In this document: positions 21,406-30,846 of the stretch, piece by piece
Layout of the letters: each line of letters opens with the position of its first letter
Position numbering within the stretch: the first letter of the stretch is position 1
From: Anastrepha obliqua
Taxonomy: Eukaryota; Arthropoda; Insecta; Diptera; Tephritidae
Assembly (NCBI RefSeq): GCF_027943255.1
Contig: NW_026562179.1
Coordinates: forward strand, 3,412,501-3,476,500
Length of the DNA stretch: 64,000 nt
Direction: 5' to 3'
Position numbers and translations under genes: made by a program
The notes under the pieces: model-generated
Seen by the model: the letters and a program-made list of their open reading frames with translations, nothing else
Database searches by the model: none
Told to the model about the DNA's origin: nothing

Positions 21406-21429
21406 ACTAGTTTTTTAATTTTAATTTTT

Positions 21430-21633
21430 TATTTTTATTCACAGAAATTTATGTATATGTATATATTTTACAATGCTATAAATAATAGGTAATTACATTT
21501 CCTGAAATGAAAAAAAAAATATAATTATTTTTATTCACAAGTAATTTAAGTATTCTTATATGTATATGTATATATTTTACGATGCTATAAATAATAGGTA
21601 ATTTCATTTCCTGAAATGAAAAAAAAAAAAATA
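21430..21633. repeat. Two-unit tandem repeat, about 107 bp
   Basis: Two units share TTTTATTCACA, TATATGTATATATTTTAC, ATGCTATAAATAATAGGTAA and TTTCCTGAAATGAAAAAAAA. They lie at about 21430-21520 and 21526-21633. This is the 3' side of P-like transposase copy 1 and may be its untranslated or terminal region. Confidence 0.6.
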
Positions 21634-21734
21634 TAAAATTTTGAAAGCACGAATTACGAAATTGTTCTCATACTATAACAATTTCTCACACGACTTCGAT
21701 ATTGACATCGATTAAGTCATTGCGATTTACCTGA

Positions 21735-21801
21735 TTTTTAAAACACTACTCTCAATCCATCATGATTAAGAAAAAATTGTAGTGCTTTAAAAATCTAGGC
21801 T
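21735..21801. other. Inverted repeat with 29-bp loop, and CCTGAAA-rich tract to 21950
   Basis: TGATTTTTAAAACACTACT pairs imperfectly with GTAGTGCTTTAAAAATCTA, enclosing TCTCAATCCATCATGATTAAG. The loop contains CATGATT, similar to the first bases of the P-element terminus, so it could be the left end of P-like copy 1. That is weak. From 21835 to 21950 the motif ACCTG(A/T)AA recurs in A-rich sequence. Confidence 0.35.
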
Positions 21802-22052
21802 CTGGTGCTAGCTGAAAGAGAAGAAAAAATAAAAAAGAAACCTGTAAAATAGACTAAAAAATAGAAAAAACCTGAAACGGAAAATACCTGTAAAATATAT
21901 AAATAAAAAAACCTGAAATATAGAAAAGAGGAAAACCCTGAAATAAAATAATAGGTATCATTATATGCAAAGGATAGCTAATAGATTATTTATTACCTGG
22001 GTGAGCGGTGAATCTCTTTTCGTTGGGCCCTGGCTTACAACCTACTTACAAC

Positions 22053-24696
22053 CTACAGCTTTTTTAATTTATTTTGAATTTTTCTGACTTTGGCATTATA
22101 GGCCTCATTTCGCAAGAGCCACTTTGCATTCTTGAATAAAAGGACAGTTAAGAGAAAATCTAATAGCTTCACGCGATGATCTCTACATTCGCCAGATACT
22201 ATAAACCAGTCGGGAAACTCTTTTTGTGTTTTTTCTTTTAGAGCGGACAACATTGAACACCTAAGACCTGCAATGTGGGCATATTTTGCGAAGAGCTTAC
22301 GGTACCACACCATTTGGAGTCGACACACTTCGAAAACCCTGTCTTCAGGATTGACAAGCCTTAAATCGCTGTCATCCGTGAAGTTTTTTGATCTTATCAG
22401 GGCTTCTGAATGCAACTTCAGCTCCCCTTTTGTTTTCGTCATGGCGTGGGTGCACTTTTCACATTGTAACTTGCACAGCACTTTCTGGTAAATACCATAG
22501 CCAGTGAAGTAACGCTGCACTTGTACCTCAGCTTCATGACTTTCTTCAGCAAAATTTAAATCTTCCACATCAATCTCTTCTAAAATGAGATCTTCATTTC
22601 GCTGGTCTCCTACTTCTGCCTCAAGATGACGATCCTCTGGGCCTATATACCAATCTAAATTCATATCGTCATCATCTGTACAATTAGAACCTTTCTTCTC
22701 AAATTTCTGGCGTAAAATTTTCATTGAGATCAGTCGCGCAACTATGTATTGAATTTCGTGAGCTGATGGATGGGTATTCATACCCTGACTAGCCCGTATG
22801 CGATAGAAAAAGTTTTCCAACGCATCTTGATTCATTTTCCCGGTGAAAATAAATTTTAGGGAGCTGTGCTCAATGAAAAGTTCCTCGCATAACTTTTGCA
22901 TCGCTAAAATCGTTATGCGGAAACCTTCGATGCACTTAACGCGTGCGTTTCCCGGCAACTTTAATGACCGCAAAAAATCTAGATGTTTATTTAATTTTTT
23001 GGTGTCACCACGCCTAATCGGACATTTTGAAGGATTTTTCGACTGGAATCTTTTTGCATCCAATTCATCAAAGAGATCATTCATTTTTTTAACGAACATC
23101 TGTGTGGGCTTAGCGCATTTAATCACATAGTCGTCACTGCCTAATAAATTTTGGGCCAAGGCCATGTCGATACCAGAAGCTACCGAATTGCTCAGGACCT
23201 GAGTCGCGCGTGAAACGCTCATTTTTTCCATAAAACTGGGATATATATGGGCCTCCGTTAGTTTCGGACAAATTTTAAAATGGGGATTCATTTGATCTAT
23301 ATCAAACAATTTTTTGATCACCTTGAAGCTTGTCACTCCATCTGGTGGTAAGATGTCATATCTCATCATATATCATATCAAGTGACAGTAATCGAACATG
23401 CAAAAAATTTTTGTGTCTTCGTGCAGGAGAAAGGGGCGATTCTCAGAAATCCCTAAAGTGTTAAAAATAGCAATGTTGGTGGGCTCTTGATCGCAAACTA
23501 TACCTTTCAAATTTAACCCCATTTTTTTCAGTTGTGCGATATTTTTTTTCAAAATGGACATCAATGTCTCCGTAGGTATACCCCCACTGGAGATATAATA
23601 CGAAAACACGTATTTCCATTTGGAGCACAATCCCTTAACCATAAAAAATAAACATCTATTCCCAATTTTGTTTTCGCGTTGACCTTCCCCATGGTCTACA
23701 AACCCATCGATAACATCTCTAGCTTTATTATAGCTCAAGTCCGACCTGATGATAATTTCATCGAATAATAGAACGCTTATGCGTTCGGTGTCGGACATAT
23801 TTGAAACAATTTTTTCTAAATTATTGCAGACATTGGCATCGAACCCCGGAACAACATATTTGATGGGGCGCCAACGCGAAAGGGATGATTTATGGGGCAA
23901 AGCAAAACCTAGATCGTCACGCATAAACGTATATGCTTTGGAGGACATATAATTAATGTTTTGGGCCAATGTCTTTTCCTCCTCGCTATAACGATTTTTT
24001 TGGCCACTGACGATCATTCTTGCGAAAGTTACAGCATCACTGCTTGAATTTTCTTCCGCAAGAACTGCACGACTACACAAATATTTATATTTTTGCAGTA
24101 GCTTCTCATTTTCTGCTTCTAACTCTTGAATTTTTTTTTTTTAATTTTATTTCATTGCTCCGATAATAACGAGCAGCCTGAGCAAATCGTTCGCTACTGC
24201 TTGTGATTTCTAAGTCCTCACAGATGTTTTTGTTTTTGGGTGCCTGCCTTGTTTCCTCTAGCATGGAATATTTTGCGAATTCTTCTAACGTAAGATCGTT
24301 TCCTACACCTACTGTACGATTTACGTACACTTTAGTAACGGGCGGGCAAACCCAATCAGAGCCAGTACTAGGTGAGCGACTTCTAGTAACTGGCTCTAAT
24401 CTTAAAGATGGAACAGCCCCATCTAAAACTTTATAACGAGTTACTTGCTCTGGACTAAAGTGACGCTTACAAACATATAGCCTGTCAGTATCGGCTGGTT
24501 GCACGTTGCAAGCCAGGGCCCAACTATTTCTAGCCTCTCCGCGTCGAGGAAAGGCGTATAACGCATGACCCTTTTCCACTACGCATCCTACAACGCAACA
24601 GCTTCGTTGCTTCTTCGGCATTGTACAGCTGTACGTAGGGTCATCGTCATGCCCTATTAAAAAAATGTATTTTATAATATAATAATTTATAAACAT
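22053..24696 (-). pseudogene. P-element / THAP9-like transposase, nearly complete (copy 1)
   Basis: Minus strand. The N-terminus (24696-24106) is a THAP zinc-finger: CCVVGC near the start, W in NSWALAC, CKRHF, then AVPSL. A coiled-coil stretch follows (ELEAENEKLLQKYKYL), reached only after a frame change in an A-run at about 24129-24142. Next (24080-23373) is the RNase H-like core with VLLFDEIII and GIVCDQEPTN, carrying the first two catalytic Asp. After one in-frame TGA at 23373, the frame (23369-22053) continues in the same phase with LFDIDQMNPHFKICPKL and QDALENFFYRIR, probably the catalytic Glu. Total about 870 residues, the family's usual size. The second copy at 63.6 kb has extra residues at the TGA site, so a small deletion accompanies the stop. 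It would bind and cut P-type ends. Confidence 0.85.
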
Positions 24697-25238
24697 TCAA
24701 TAATTTAAAAACATATAATAATTCATAAACATATGTATAATAATTCATCAAACTACATATAACGCATCACTACGAAACGACTACACGAAATTTTCCGATT
24801 GGTTGTTTTGATTTTATTCAACGAGGCATAGCAACGGATGCCGTGTATTGTAATATTATGGTTATTAATAAAAAATTATTTTCTATGAAATTATATACAT
24901 ATCCTAAATCCCTCAAAACTACTCGCTCGGTAACTTTATCACACTTGGAAATTCCCATTTATATTTATTTATATATACATATACATATTTATATATGCAC
25001 ATACATATATCAAATAAATTAGCATAATATATGCACATACATATGTATATGTAACATCATTTACATTCAAAAATTAATTTAAATTTATTAACTTACTCCA
25101 CTTTCCTCCCACAAAACTCTAATGTTACCAGTTAGCAAGCCTCACCCTCAATAAAACATATCCACCCTAATATTGTATGAAGTGTATGCAATACATATGC
25201 AGGTATGTGTGTTTGCTATTATTGTAGGTTCGCTTCAG
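24697..25238. other. Upstream flank of P-like transposase, AT-rich
   Basis: No gene seen. It includes AATAATTCATAAACATATG repeats near 24720-24760 and a microsatellite ATATACATATACATATTTAT at about 24970-25060. The promoter and right terminus of P-like copy 1 should lie here, but no terminal repeat matching the P-like end at 63273 was recognised. Confidence 0.4.
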
Positions 25239-25488
25239 CGAAATATAAAAACACACATACCTACTTATGTATTGCGCAAAAATTTACCTAAACAAAGGGT
25301 GGGGATGACACCCTTTCTTAAACATTTTCCCCCCACAACATATGGCTCAAATATAAAAATATGGCGAAATATAAAAACACACATATGTACCTACTTATGT
25401 ATTGCACAAAAACTTACCTAAACGAAGGGTGGGGATGGCACCCTTTCTTAAACATTTTCCACCCACAACATATGGCTCAAAATGCTTT
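25239..25488. repeat. 126-bp tandem duplication covering the 3' end of a THAP exon
   Basis: The unit starting CGAAATATAAAAACACACAT begins at 25239 and at 25365. Both contain CTTACCTA (or TTTACCTA), GGGTGGGGATG, CACCCTTTCTTAAACATTTTCC and CACAACATATGGCTC. On the minus strand each unit encodes the end of the THAP exon (LRKG-IPTL-LG) and a splice-donor-like GTAAGT (right unit) or GTAAAT (left unit). The duplication therefore gives one exon two possible 3' ends. Confidence 0.75.
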
Positions 25489-25643
25489 ATGCACTCATAT
25501 GAGTTGTGGGGTGGAAGATGCACCGCCGTCGGGATTTTTAAGTTGGCCCTCCATTTTGCCACTTTCTCAGGATCATTTGGGAACGAAAACAGGCGTTTTT
25601 CGTCCCGCGAACAACCGCGTACGCGACACAATCTATCACTCAT
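25395..25643 (-). CDS. THAP-domain first exon (second THAP gene)
   Basis: The minus-strand frame begins MSDRLCRVRGCSRDEKRLFS and continues with FPNDPEKVAKW, YECIKHFEP, then LRKGAIPTLRLG. This is a C2CH THAP DNA-binding finger: Cys pair, FP, W, C..HF and the C-terminal P. It differs clearly from the THAP of copy 1. After LRLG the DNA reads GTAAGT, a good splice donor, so this is probably exon 1 and the apparent end LCNT is intron. No matching downstream exon is recognised before the P-like copy 1 THAP. It may be a second P-like transposon 5' end or a domesticated THAP gene. The upstream side has 58-bp repeats. Confidence 0.6.
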   Translation of the reverse strand: MSDRLCRVRGCSRDEKRLFSFPNDPEKVAKWRANLKIPTAVHLPPHNSYECIKHFEPYVVGGKCLRKGAIPTLRLGKFLCNT

Positions 25644-25673
25644 TTTTTTTTAGTTTTAAATTTTTTGATGTCA

Positions 25674-25850
25674 CGCACGGCGCTTTGAAAAAAACGCTAA
25701 ATTTCTACCGCACTTTAAACACACGAATACACGCACGGCGCTTTGAAAAAAACGCTAAATTTTTAACGCACTTTAAACACTCGAAAACACGCACGGCGCT
25801 TTGAAAAAAACGCTAAATTTTTAACGCACTTTAACACTCGAAAACCGATT
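25674..25850. repeat. Three tandem 58-bp units upstream of the THAP exon
   Basis: CGCACGGCGCTTTGAAAAAA recurs at 25674, 25732 and 25790, exactly 58 bp apart. Each is followed by ACGCTAAATTT and GCACTTTAA. The array lies just upstream of the minus-strand THAP exon start, where a promoter or subterminal transposase-binding array would be. It is GC-richer than its surroundings. Confidence 0.8.
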
Positions 25851-26173
25851 TTAACGCCCGAATTAAAGTCCGCCCGTTGGAATTTGCAAGTCGCCGCCTT
25901 CGCAATTTCGCAAAACTTAAATCCCGTTAACTTTTTGCGATTGACATTTACTATTCTGGCGCAATTTTCCAAATTCCAAAGGGCGAAATAAATCACAAAA
26001 AAAAAGCACCTGTAATGTCAAATACATTACGCCCCTCACACAAACTTTTCTAATAATATCTTACATTGCTAACTGCTGTTAATAATACTCACTTGCTGTT
26101 AAATTTTCCGAATTTGCTTTTACGCTGTTAACTATTGGTGAAAAATGTGTCAGTGGTGAAATTGTCTTCGCGA
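25851..26173. other. Non-coding flank
   Basis: No gene seen. It contains GC-skewed short words shared with the 58-bp array (TTTTAACGC) and three occurrences of GCTGTTAA between about 26072 and 26132. It may be the 5' terminal region of the element carrying the THAP exon. Confidence 0.35.
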
Positions 26174-26318
26174 GACGAGTACCCCTCGAAAATGAACACT
26201 TTCCAGTCATTAAGACTTCTCTATTCATTAACGTTCTCTGTATGCCCGTTTGCCAAAAATTGAGTGATTGTGACTCTATTTTATTACTTACTCATTGGAA
26301 TTTTGAGGGGTACTCGTC
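26174..26318. mobile_element. 145-bp inverted-repeat element
   Basis: GACGAGTACCCCTCGAAAAT at the left and ATTTTGAGGGGTACTCGTC at the right are inverted repeats, perfect over the outer 14 bases and continuing with one inserted G. The interior has no coding capacity. No clear target duplication was seen (left flank CTTCGCGA, right flank AAACTAAG). It is probably a MITE, or the palindromic end of a larger element. Confidence 0.6.
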
Positions 26319-26756
26319 AAACTAAGATTAATCACCACATTTTTCCAAAAGTTAAAGGTAAGGGACTGAATTAGGTAAATTTACCAGCAGTCGATTAGAA
26401 TTTGTTGGTGATTAGAAACAAAGAGTGTTAACGCTGTGGGCGGATGTTTTTCCAAATCATCAAAATTATCCCTAATCCGACATGCCAATTCGTTGAAAAA
26501 TTATGAATTTTTTATGAAACTAGAGCACGGTACATATTTCATACCATTTGTTTATGATAAAACATTATTAAAATAAAGTTTTTAGAAAAAATCTCTCCGG
26601 ATATGTTTAGTTAAAGCTTAGAAGATACCTTATTAATTTTTTCGAATTTTCTGTTGGCGTTATATAGTAGAAATAGGCGCCGAACGCGAGCGACCCATCG
26701 ATATGGGATTAAGGTGCCAAATAAAAGGACCTGGGATTAGAATTATATATTATATA
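26319..26756. other. Spacer, nothing recognised
   Basis: Unique-looking AT-rich DNA without long frames or repeats that I can match elsewhere in the window. The last 15 bases are a TA-rich run used as target by the mariner copy. Confidence 0.4.
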
Positions 26757-27303
26757 TAGGGTTTTTCAGTAAGAGCGCTTAAACTTTTGAACTTTTTTGA
26801 ATAAAACACAAACGGTTTGACTTTTTTAACTAATTTTTTTTTTATTATCGAGTTTGAACATATACATTTAAGTATGAAACTCGATTTCTTTTGCATGACC
26901 ACCGCGTGTACGTTTTACGAAGTCCAATCGATGAACCCAATTTTCGACCACTCTTTTGCATAAATCGGCCGAAATTCCAGCAATTTCGCGTTCAATATTG
27001 GCTCTGAGCTTACAAATCGTCGCCGGCTTCTTACTGTAGACCAATGACTTCACATAACCCCAAAACGGGACGGCTTGTTAAATGGACCGTAAAATGGCCG
27101 TAATGCTCTTAAAGTAGCAGCAACAGAACGATTATTTTCATAAAAAATTTGCACGATTTGCAATCGTTGCTCAAGTGTGTAGCGTTCCATGATGAAATGT
27201 ATACTAATGGAGTTTACAAATGACAAGCGAAAAATAAAAAAATATTGCGTCGTTCGCCCTCCCTATCGGAAAAAAGTTGAAGCGCACCTATTGAAAAACC
27301 CTC
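26757..27303 (-). mobile_element. Mariner-like deletion derivative (547 bp) keeping both protein ends
   Basis: Termini AGGGTTTTTCA(G/A)TA and G.GCGCTT.AACTTTT are inverted repeats of about 30 bp with a few mismatches. TA flanks both sides (26755-26756 and 27304-27305). On the minus strand the transposase start MERYTLEQRLQIVQIFYENN (from 27189) is a helix-turn-helix N-terminus. It runs into the C-terminal end GYVKSLVYSKKPATICKLRA and GGHAKEIEFHT-stop (to 26868). The DDE catalytic core between them has been deleted, with a small frame disturbance at the join. It cannot cut but might still bind ends. It lies directly left of Harbinger copy B. Confidence 0.8.
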
Positions 27304-27308
27304 TACAT

Positions 27309-27932
27309 ATATTATCAGCCCAATTCTGTGCACTTGATAAATTCACCATCTTTCTTCTTTATCAAGATTTACTATTTGTCAAGGTTTTGGTATTCTGTGT
27401 CAAAAATAAAAAGCTCTTTTCTTGATAAATTGTTAAGATTCGAAATGCTCTTGACAAATAAAACATCTGTTTTACTCTTTGATTATTGTACTACACAGTT
27501 TTGTTAAATATAAAAATGGATGATGTTTTAGCCTTACTATTGTTGTTGTAGGAAGATGAAAATTATGAAAATAGGCATCGTACACGTAATTTAAGAAGTT
27601 TGGGAGATGCAAATTTTCGTCTGACACGTAAAATCTGTCGAGGCTCATGCATGACCTGGAGATACATGATATTCAAGAAACTTCCTTGCCATTTACTATA
27701 AGGTTTCTGGCAACATTAAACTTTTTTCGACATGGATCCTACCAAAAATGTGCGAGGTGAAGGGAGCGAAAATACAGTTCTCCAGTTCGGTTGAGGTAGA
27801 ACATTATGTGAAAACTAGGTATGTATACATATTTGTATATTTAGGGAAGAATATGTTTCACTTTAATAGTTTGCTGTTTAATTAAGATTTTTCAGAAAAT
27901 TTGGCATAAGAGGCACAATAGCAGCAATTAAT
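27309..27932 (+). pseudogene. PIF/Harbinger transposase pseudogene, copy B (5' part)
   Basis: A direct repeat of 11699-12365 in the same orientation, highly similar throughout. It lacks about 36 bp of copy A between two GATGC words (copy A 11997-12035). That is a typical short-repeat-mediated deletion and removes part of the frame. Similarity ends after AGGCACAATAGCAGCAATTA. Beyond it, a LINE endonuclease fragment begins instead of the Harbinger C-terminus. No long frame survives. Confidence 0.75.
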
Positions 27933-27954
27933 TACAAGCTACTTTCAAAATGTT

Positions 27955-28389
27955 TCTGGATTGATATCTAAATCTAATCAACTTTTAGTGTTTAGTTGGC
28001 ACTTGGATTATGATATTTTTGTTCTCATCGAGACATGGTTAAATGAAAACTTTTTCGTCAATGAATGTTTTAATCCAAATGTATATCATGTATATCGTAA
28101 AGGCCATGATGTCGAGAAAACTGGTCTTTACAGAGGAGGAGAGGTTTTAATAGCTGTTCAACGGAAGTACCGCTCATCACTAGTATCTCTGAAAAACAAT
28201 GATCCACTCCTGGATCAGCTGTGCGTCTCATTGAATAATGCTTCAAATATCTTGATTTGTGCGTCATATATTCCTCCGACAAGTATTGATACACTGTATA
28301 AAGCACATGTGGATAACGTTTTAGCTCTAACCTCAAATAATGGCAACTTTTGTGTTCTTGGGGGCTTCAATTTGAGCAATATTGAATGA
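27955..28389 (+). pseudogene. LINE endonuclease fragment (CR1/jockey-like)
   Basis: The 142-residue frame (27961-28389) reads LDYDIFVLIETWLNENF, GLYRGGEVLIAV, LLDQLCVSL, ICASYIPP and CVLGGFNLSNIE. These are AP-endonuclease motifs of non-LTR retrotransposons (E in ETWL, and a GDFN-like box here GGFN). The expected catalytic Asp of GDFN is Gly, so it is inactive. Neither the N-terminus nor a reverse transcriptase is attached. It joins Harbinger copy B on the left. Confidence 0.75.
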
Positions 28390-28650
28390 TGATATTGATG
28401 TTCAAGCAATGTTAGTGCATTCAAATATACATGCAAGCTGAGTAGACGTGGTTTTTTTTTGTGCGCTGCAGTTATTTCTGATTTACTTGCGTTTATGCCC
28501 AGATTATTTGCATTGTTTTCAACGAATATGTGTCTCTTTGAACACTTATAGCACATTCTAATTCTGTGGTCACGAAAATAATTTTGTGTGCGATAATACA
28601 AAGTAAAGCAAAGTAAAGTAGAAAATTTTGCAATTTATAACAAGCAAGAA

Positions 28651-29500
28651 ATGACATCAAGAGGAAAAGTCACACGTCAAACGGTATCCACTCCACAAAG
28701 CAGCGCGAGCATTCTCTCTAAAGAGGAGAAAAAAGAGAGCTCGGAACCTCCTTTCTGGCTTGAGCGGATAGAGGAACAACTCGAGTTGCAGAGAAGGAGT
28801 ATCATCGAAGAGATTTCTCAAAGAGTGAAAACTTCCGAAAAGCTAGTGATGCAGCGGTTTGGCGAAATTGCGGCTGAGATGGCGAATCTGCGGAAAGCCA
28901 TGAAAATAATGGAAGAACGCGTGGGGAAGCTCAAGCACAAATCCGTCTGCATGGTCAACTACAGGGCGAAATTGCGCTATTGAAGACTCAGCTGGATGAG
29001 TGCCAAAACCAAGCTGTCTCCACCGATCTCATCATCAACGACTTGCCGCACATGGAATGTGAGAATATTGACAATATTTTTGGTAGCCTGTATCACACGC
29101 TTAACATGCCAGCGCCACAAGTTTCCTCCGCCTTTCGACTGCGTAAGCAAAGCAGCTTTACTGCGTCTGCTGTTATAATTACATTAACATCTTCTGCTGA
29201 TCGCTCAAGATTATTCAAATCAGTGGCTAATTACTGCAAAGCCCAAAACGGCCACTATTACTCTGCGATGCTAGACTCAAATCAGAAGGCAAATTACACA
29301 TACACGAATGTCTCACAAAAAGCAATCGCGAACTAATGCGCTTTGCTATGCAGCTCAGGCGAGAACAAAAAATCACAGCCGCCTTCACTATTCGTGGTTA
29401 TGTGTACATATGTACGCGTTCGCCCTAAATGCAAAGCAGTTAGGGTGACTTATATTGATAGCATTGAAAATGCAGTTGCTGCAGCCACCTAATGCTCCTT
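28651..29500 (+). pseudogene. LINE-1 ORF1 protein, frameshifted
   Basis: The first frame (28651-28983) starts MTSRGKVTRQTVSTPQSSAS and contains a long coiled coil (LERIEEQLELQRRSIIEEI... MEERVGKL). A +1 shift near 28940 moves the continuation to the frame 28980-29336 (LKTQLDECQNQAVSTDLIIN, FRLRKQ, ASAVIITLTSSADRSRLFKS). This resembles the RRM-like C-terminal half of coiled-coil LINE ORF1 proteins. A further shift near 29330 is followed by LMRFAMQLRREQKITAAF. ORF1 proteins bind the element RNA. The matching ORF2 resumes beyond the LTR element at 37180. Confidence 0.7.
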
Positions 29501-29728
29501 GATAGACATTTAATGCTCAGAATGTCTAATATGTATCTATGTATGTTTATGCTCTGCATACTCTCTGTTATTTTATTCTCTTTCTTTATCTTATTGCTTT
29601 TCTCTTACCTTAACACATCTTGCATTACTTCTTAATTTTCTCTGTTATTCTAACTATTGCATTTTTTCTGTTTATTGCTCTTCTATCTTTGTTTATGCCA
29701 ATCATTTTTGCAAACACACATACATACA
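29501..29728 (+). other. Junction of LINE-1 before the errantivirus insertion
   Basis: T-rich sequence between ORF1 remnants and the LTR, probably the ORF1-ORF2 region or the start of ORF2 of LINE-1. It ends CACATACATACA; TACA at 29725-29728 is repeated after the 3' LTR at 37159-37162. Confidence 0.5.
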
Positions 29729-30303
29729 AGTTAACACAGTCAATATTCGCTGTTCATAAAAATGCAGAAACAGCACAATCACATCTTGTGCGAACGGAAA
29801 TGATCGCGACAAAATGTGAAGAACCTTACTTATATTCTCTGTTCATAAAAATGCAGAAACAGCAAAATCACATTTTGTGCGAACGAAAGTGATCGCGACA
29901 AAATGTGAAGAACCTTACTTATATTCTCTGTTCATAAAAATGCAGAACCAGCAAAATCACATTTTGTGCGAAGGAAAGTGATCGCGACAAAATGTGAATA
30001 ACCTTACTTACCTGTTCCATTTGCAATTTGACGATTAGCCAATATTTACTTACTTCCAGCAACAACAACAACAATAATAGTAATATTGAATTACACAAAT
30101 AAAAATTTAGTAAATAAGCAATTTTATTGTAAATTGTAGCAGAATAAGAATTTAGTAAGTAAGCAAATTGTATTAGTAAGTAAGCAAAATTGTATTAGCG
30201 AGTAAGCAATTTTGTACTATTTAAGACATCAGTAAATAAAGTAATCAGGTTCAGTTGAAACTAAAAATTCATTTTCAATGGTCGTGGCCTGCAGTCGATA
30301 ACT
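29729..30303 (+). repeat. 5' LTR of the errantivirus
   Basis: 575 bp, starting AGTTAACACAGTC and ending GCAGTCGATAACT. It contains three 89-bp units beginning CTGTTCATAAAAATGCAG at 29750, 29839 and 29928. Each unit has inverted words CACATTTTGT and ACAAAATGTG. It matches the 3' LTR except at about 29785 (C versus A) and 30105 (A versus G). Confidence 0.95.
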
Positions 30304-30313
30304 GGCGCCCAAC
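30303..30313 (+). promoter_or_regulatory. tRNA primer-binding site
   Basis: TGGCGCCCAAC begins at the last base of the 5' LTR. It matches the Lys-tRNA-type primer site of gypsy elements. The minus-strand DNA would be primed here. Confidence 0.75.
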
Positions 30314-30846
30314 ATAAATTAAAACTTCAAAAAAGTGAAACGGATAAATCCTACAAGATTTTTTAAACAAAAAAGGATACAACATTTTCTAGTGTTTATT
30401 GAGTAATTAATTAAGCTCAAAGAAAAAGAGAGTGTGAAATAAAACCTTAAAACCACGAAAACTTTATCAATATCCTAGCTTTCAAAAAGCGTGAAACGGA
30501 TAAATCCTACAAGATTTTTATTTGGAAAGGATACAAATTTTTCCTGGTAATAAAATCCTTAAACCACAAAAAATTCATCAGGATCAAATATCCAAGAGAC
30601 CGCATTGAAGTATTGTACAACCGCCTGCAGCCGCCTACTACCGTGACACAACCTGTACCTGAGTACGTAGATAAGCCTTCGAAAACGGAAGAACCAGGAC
30701 GTCCAGTGATGACCAAAGTAAAAATGACGCTGTTCCTCGTATTATTGTAAGTTATTAAGAAATTATCTTTATACAAAAAACCACAACTAAATTATTATTA
30801 AATATATAATTATATATAAATTAATAATTAATAATTAAAAATAAAA

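Noticed and set aside
21757..21785. CATGATTAAGA as the left terminus of P-like copy 1
   Set aside because: Only about seven bases match the P-type end, it sits in an imperfect hairpin, and no partner end or target duplication was found to the right of 24696.
29750..30016. Evenly spaced repeats that could look like a CRISPR array
   Set aside because: The 89-bp units are contiguous without variable spacers, occur in both LTRs and lie in a eukaryotic retroelement.
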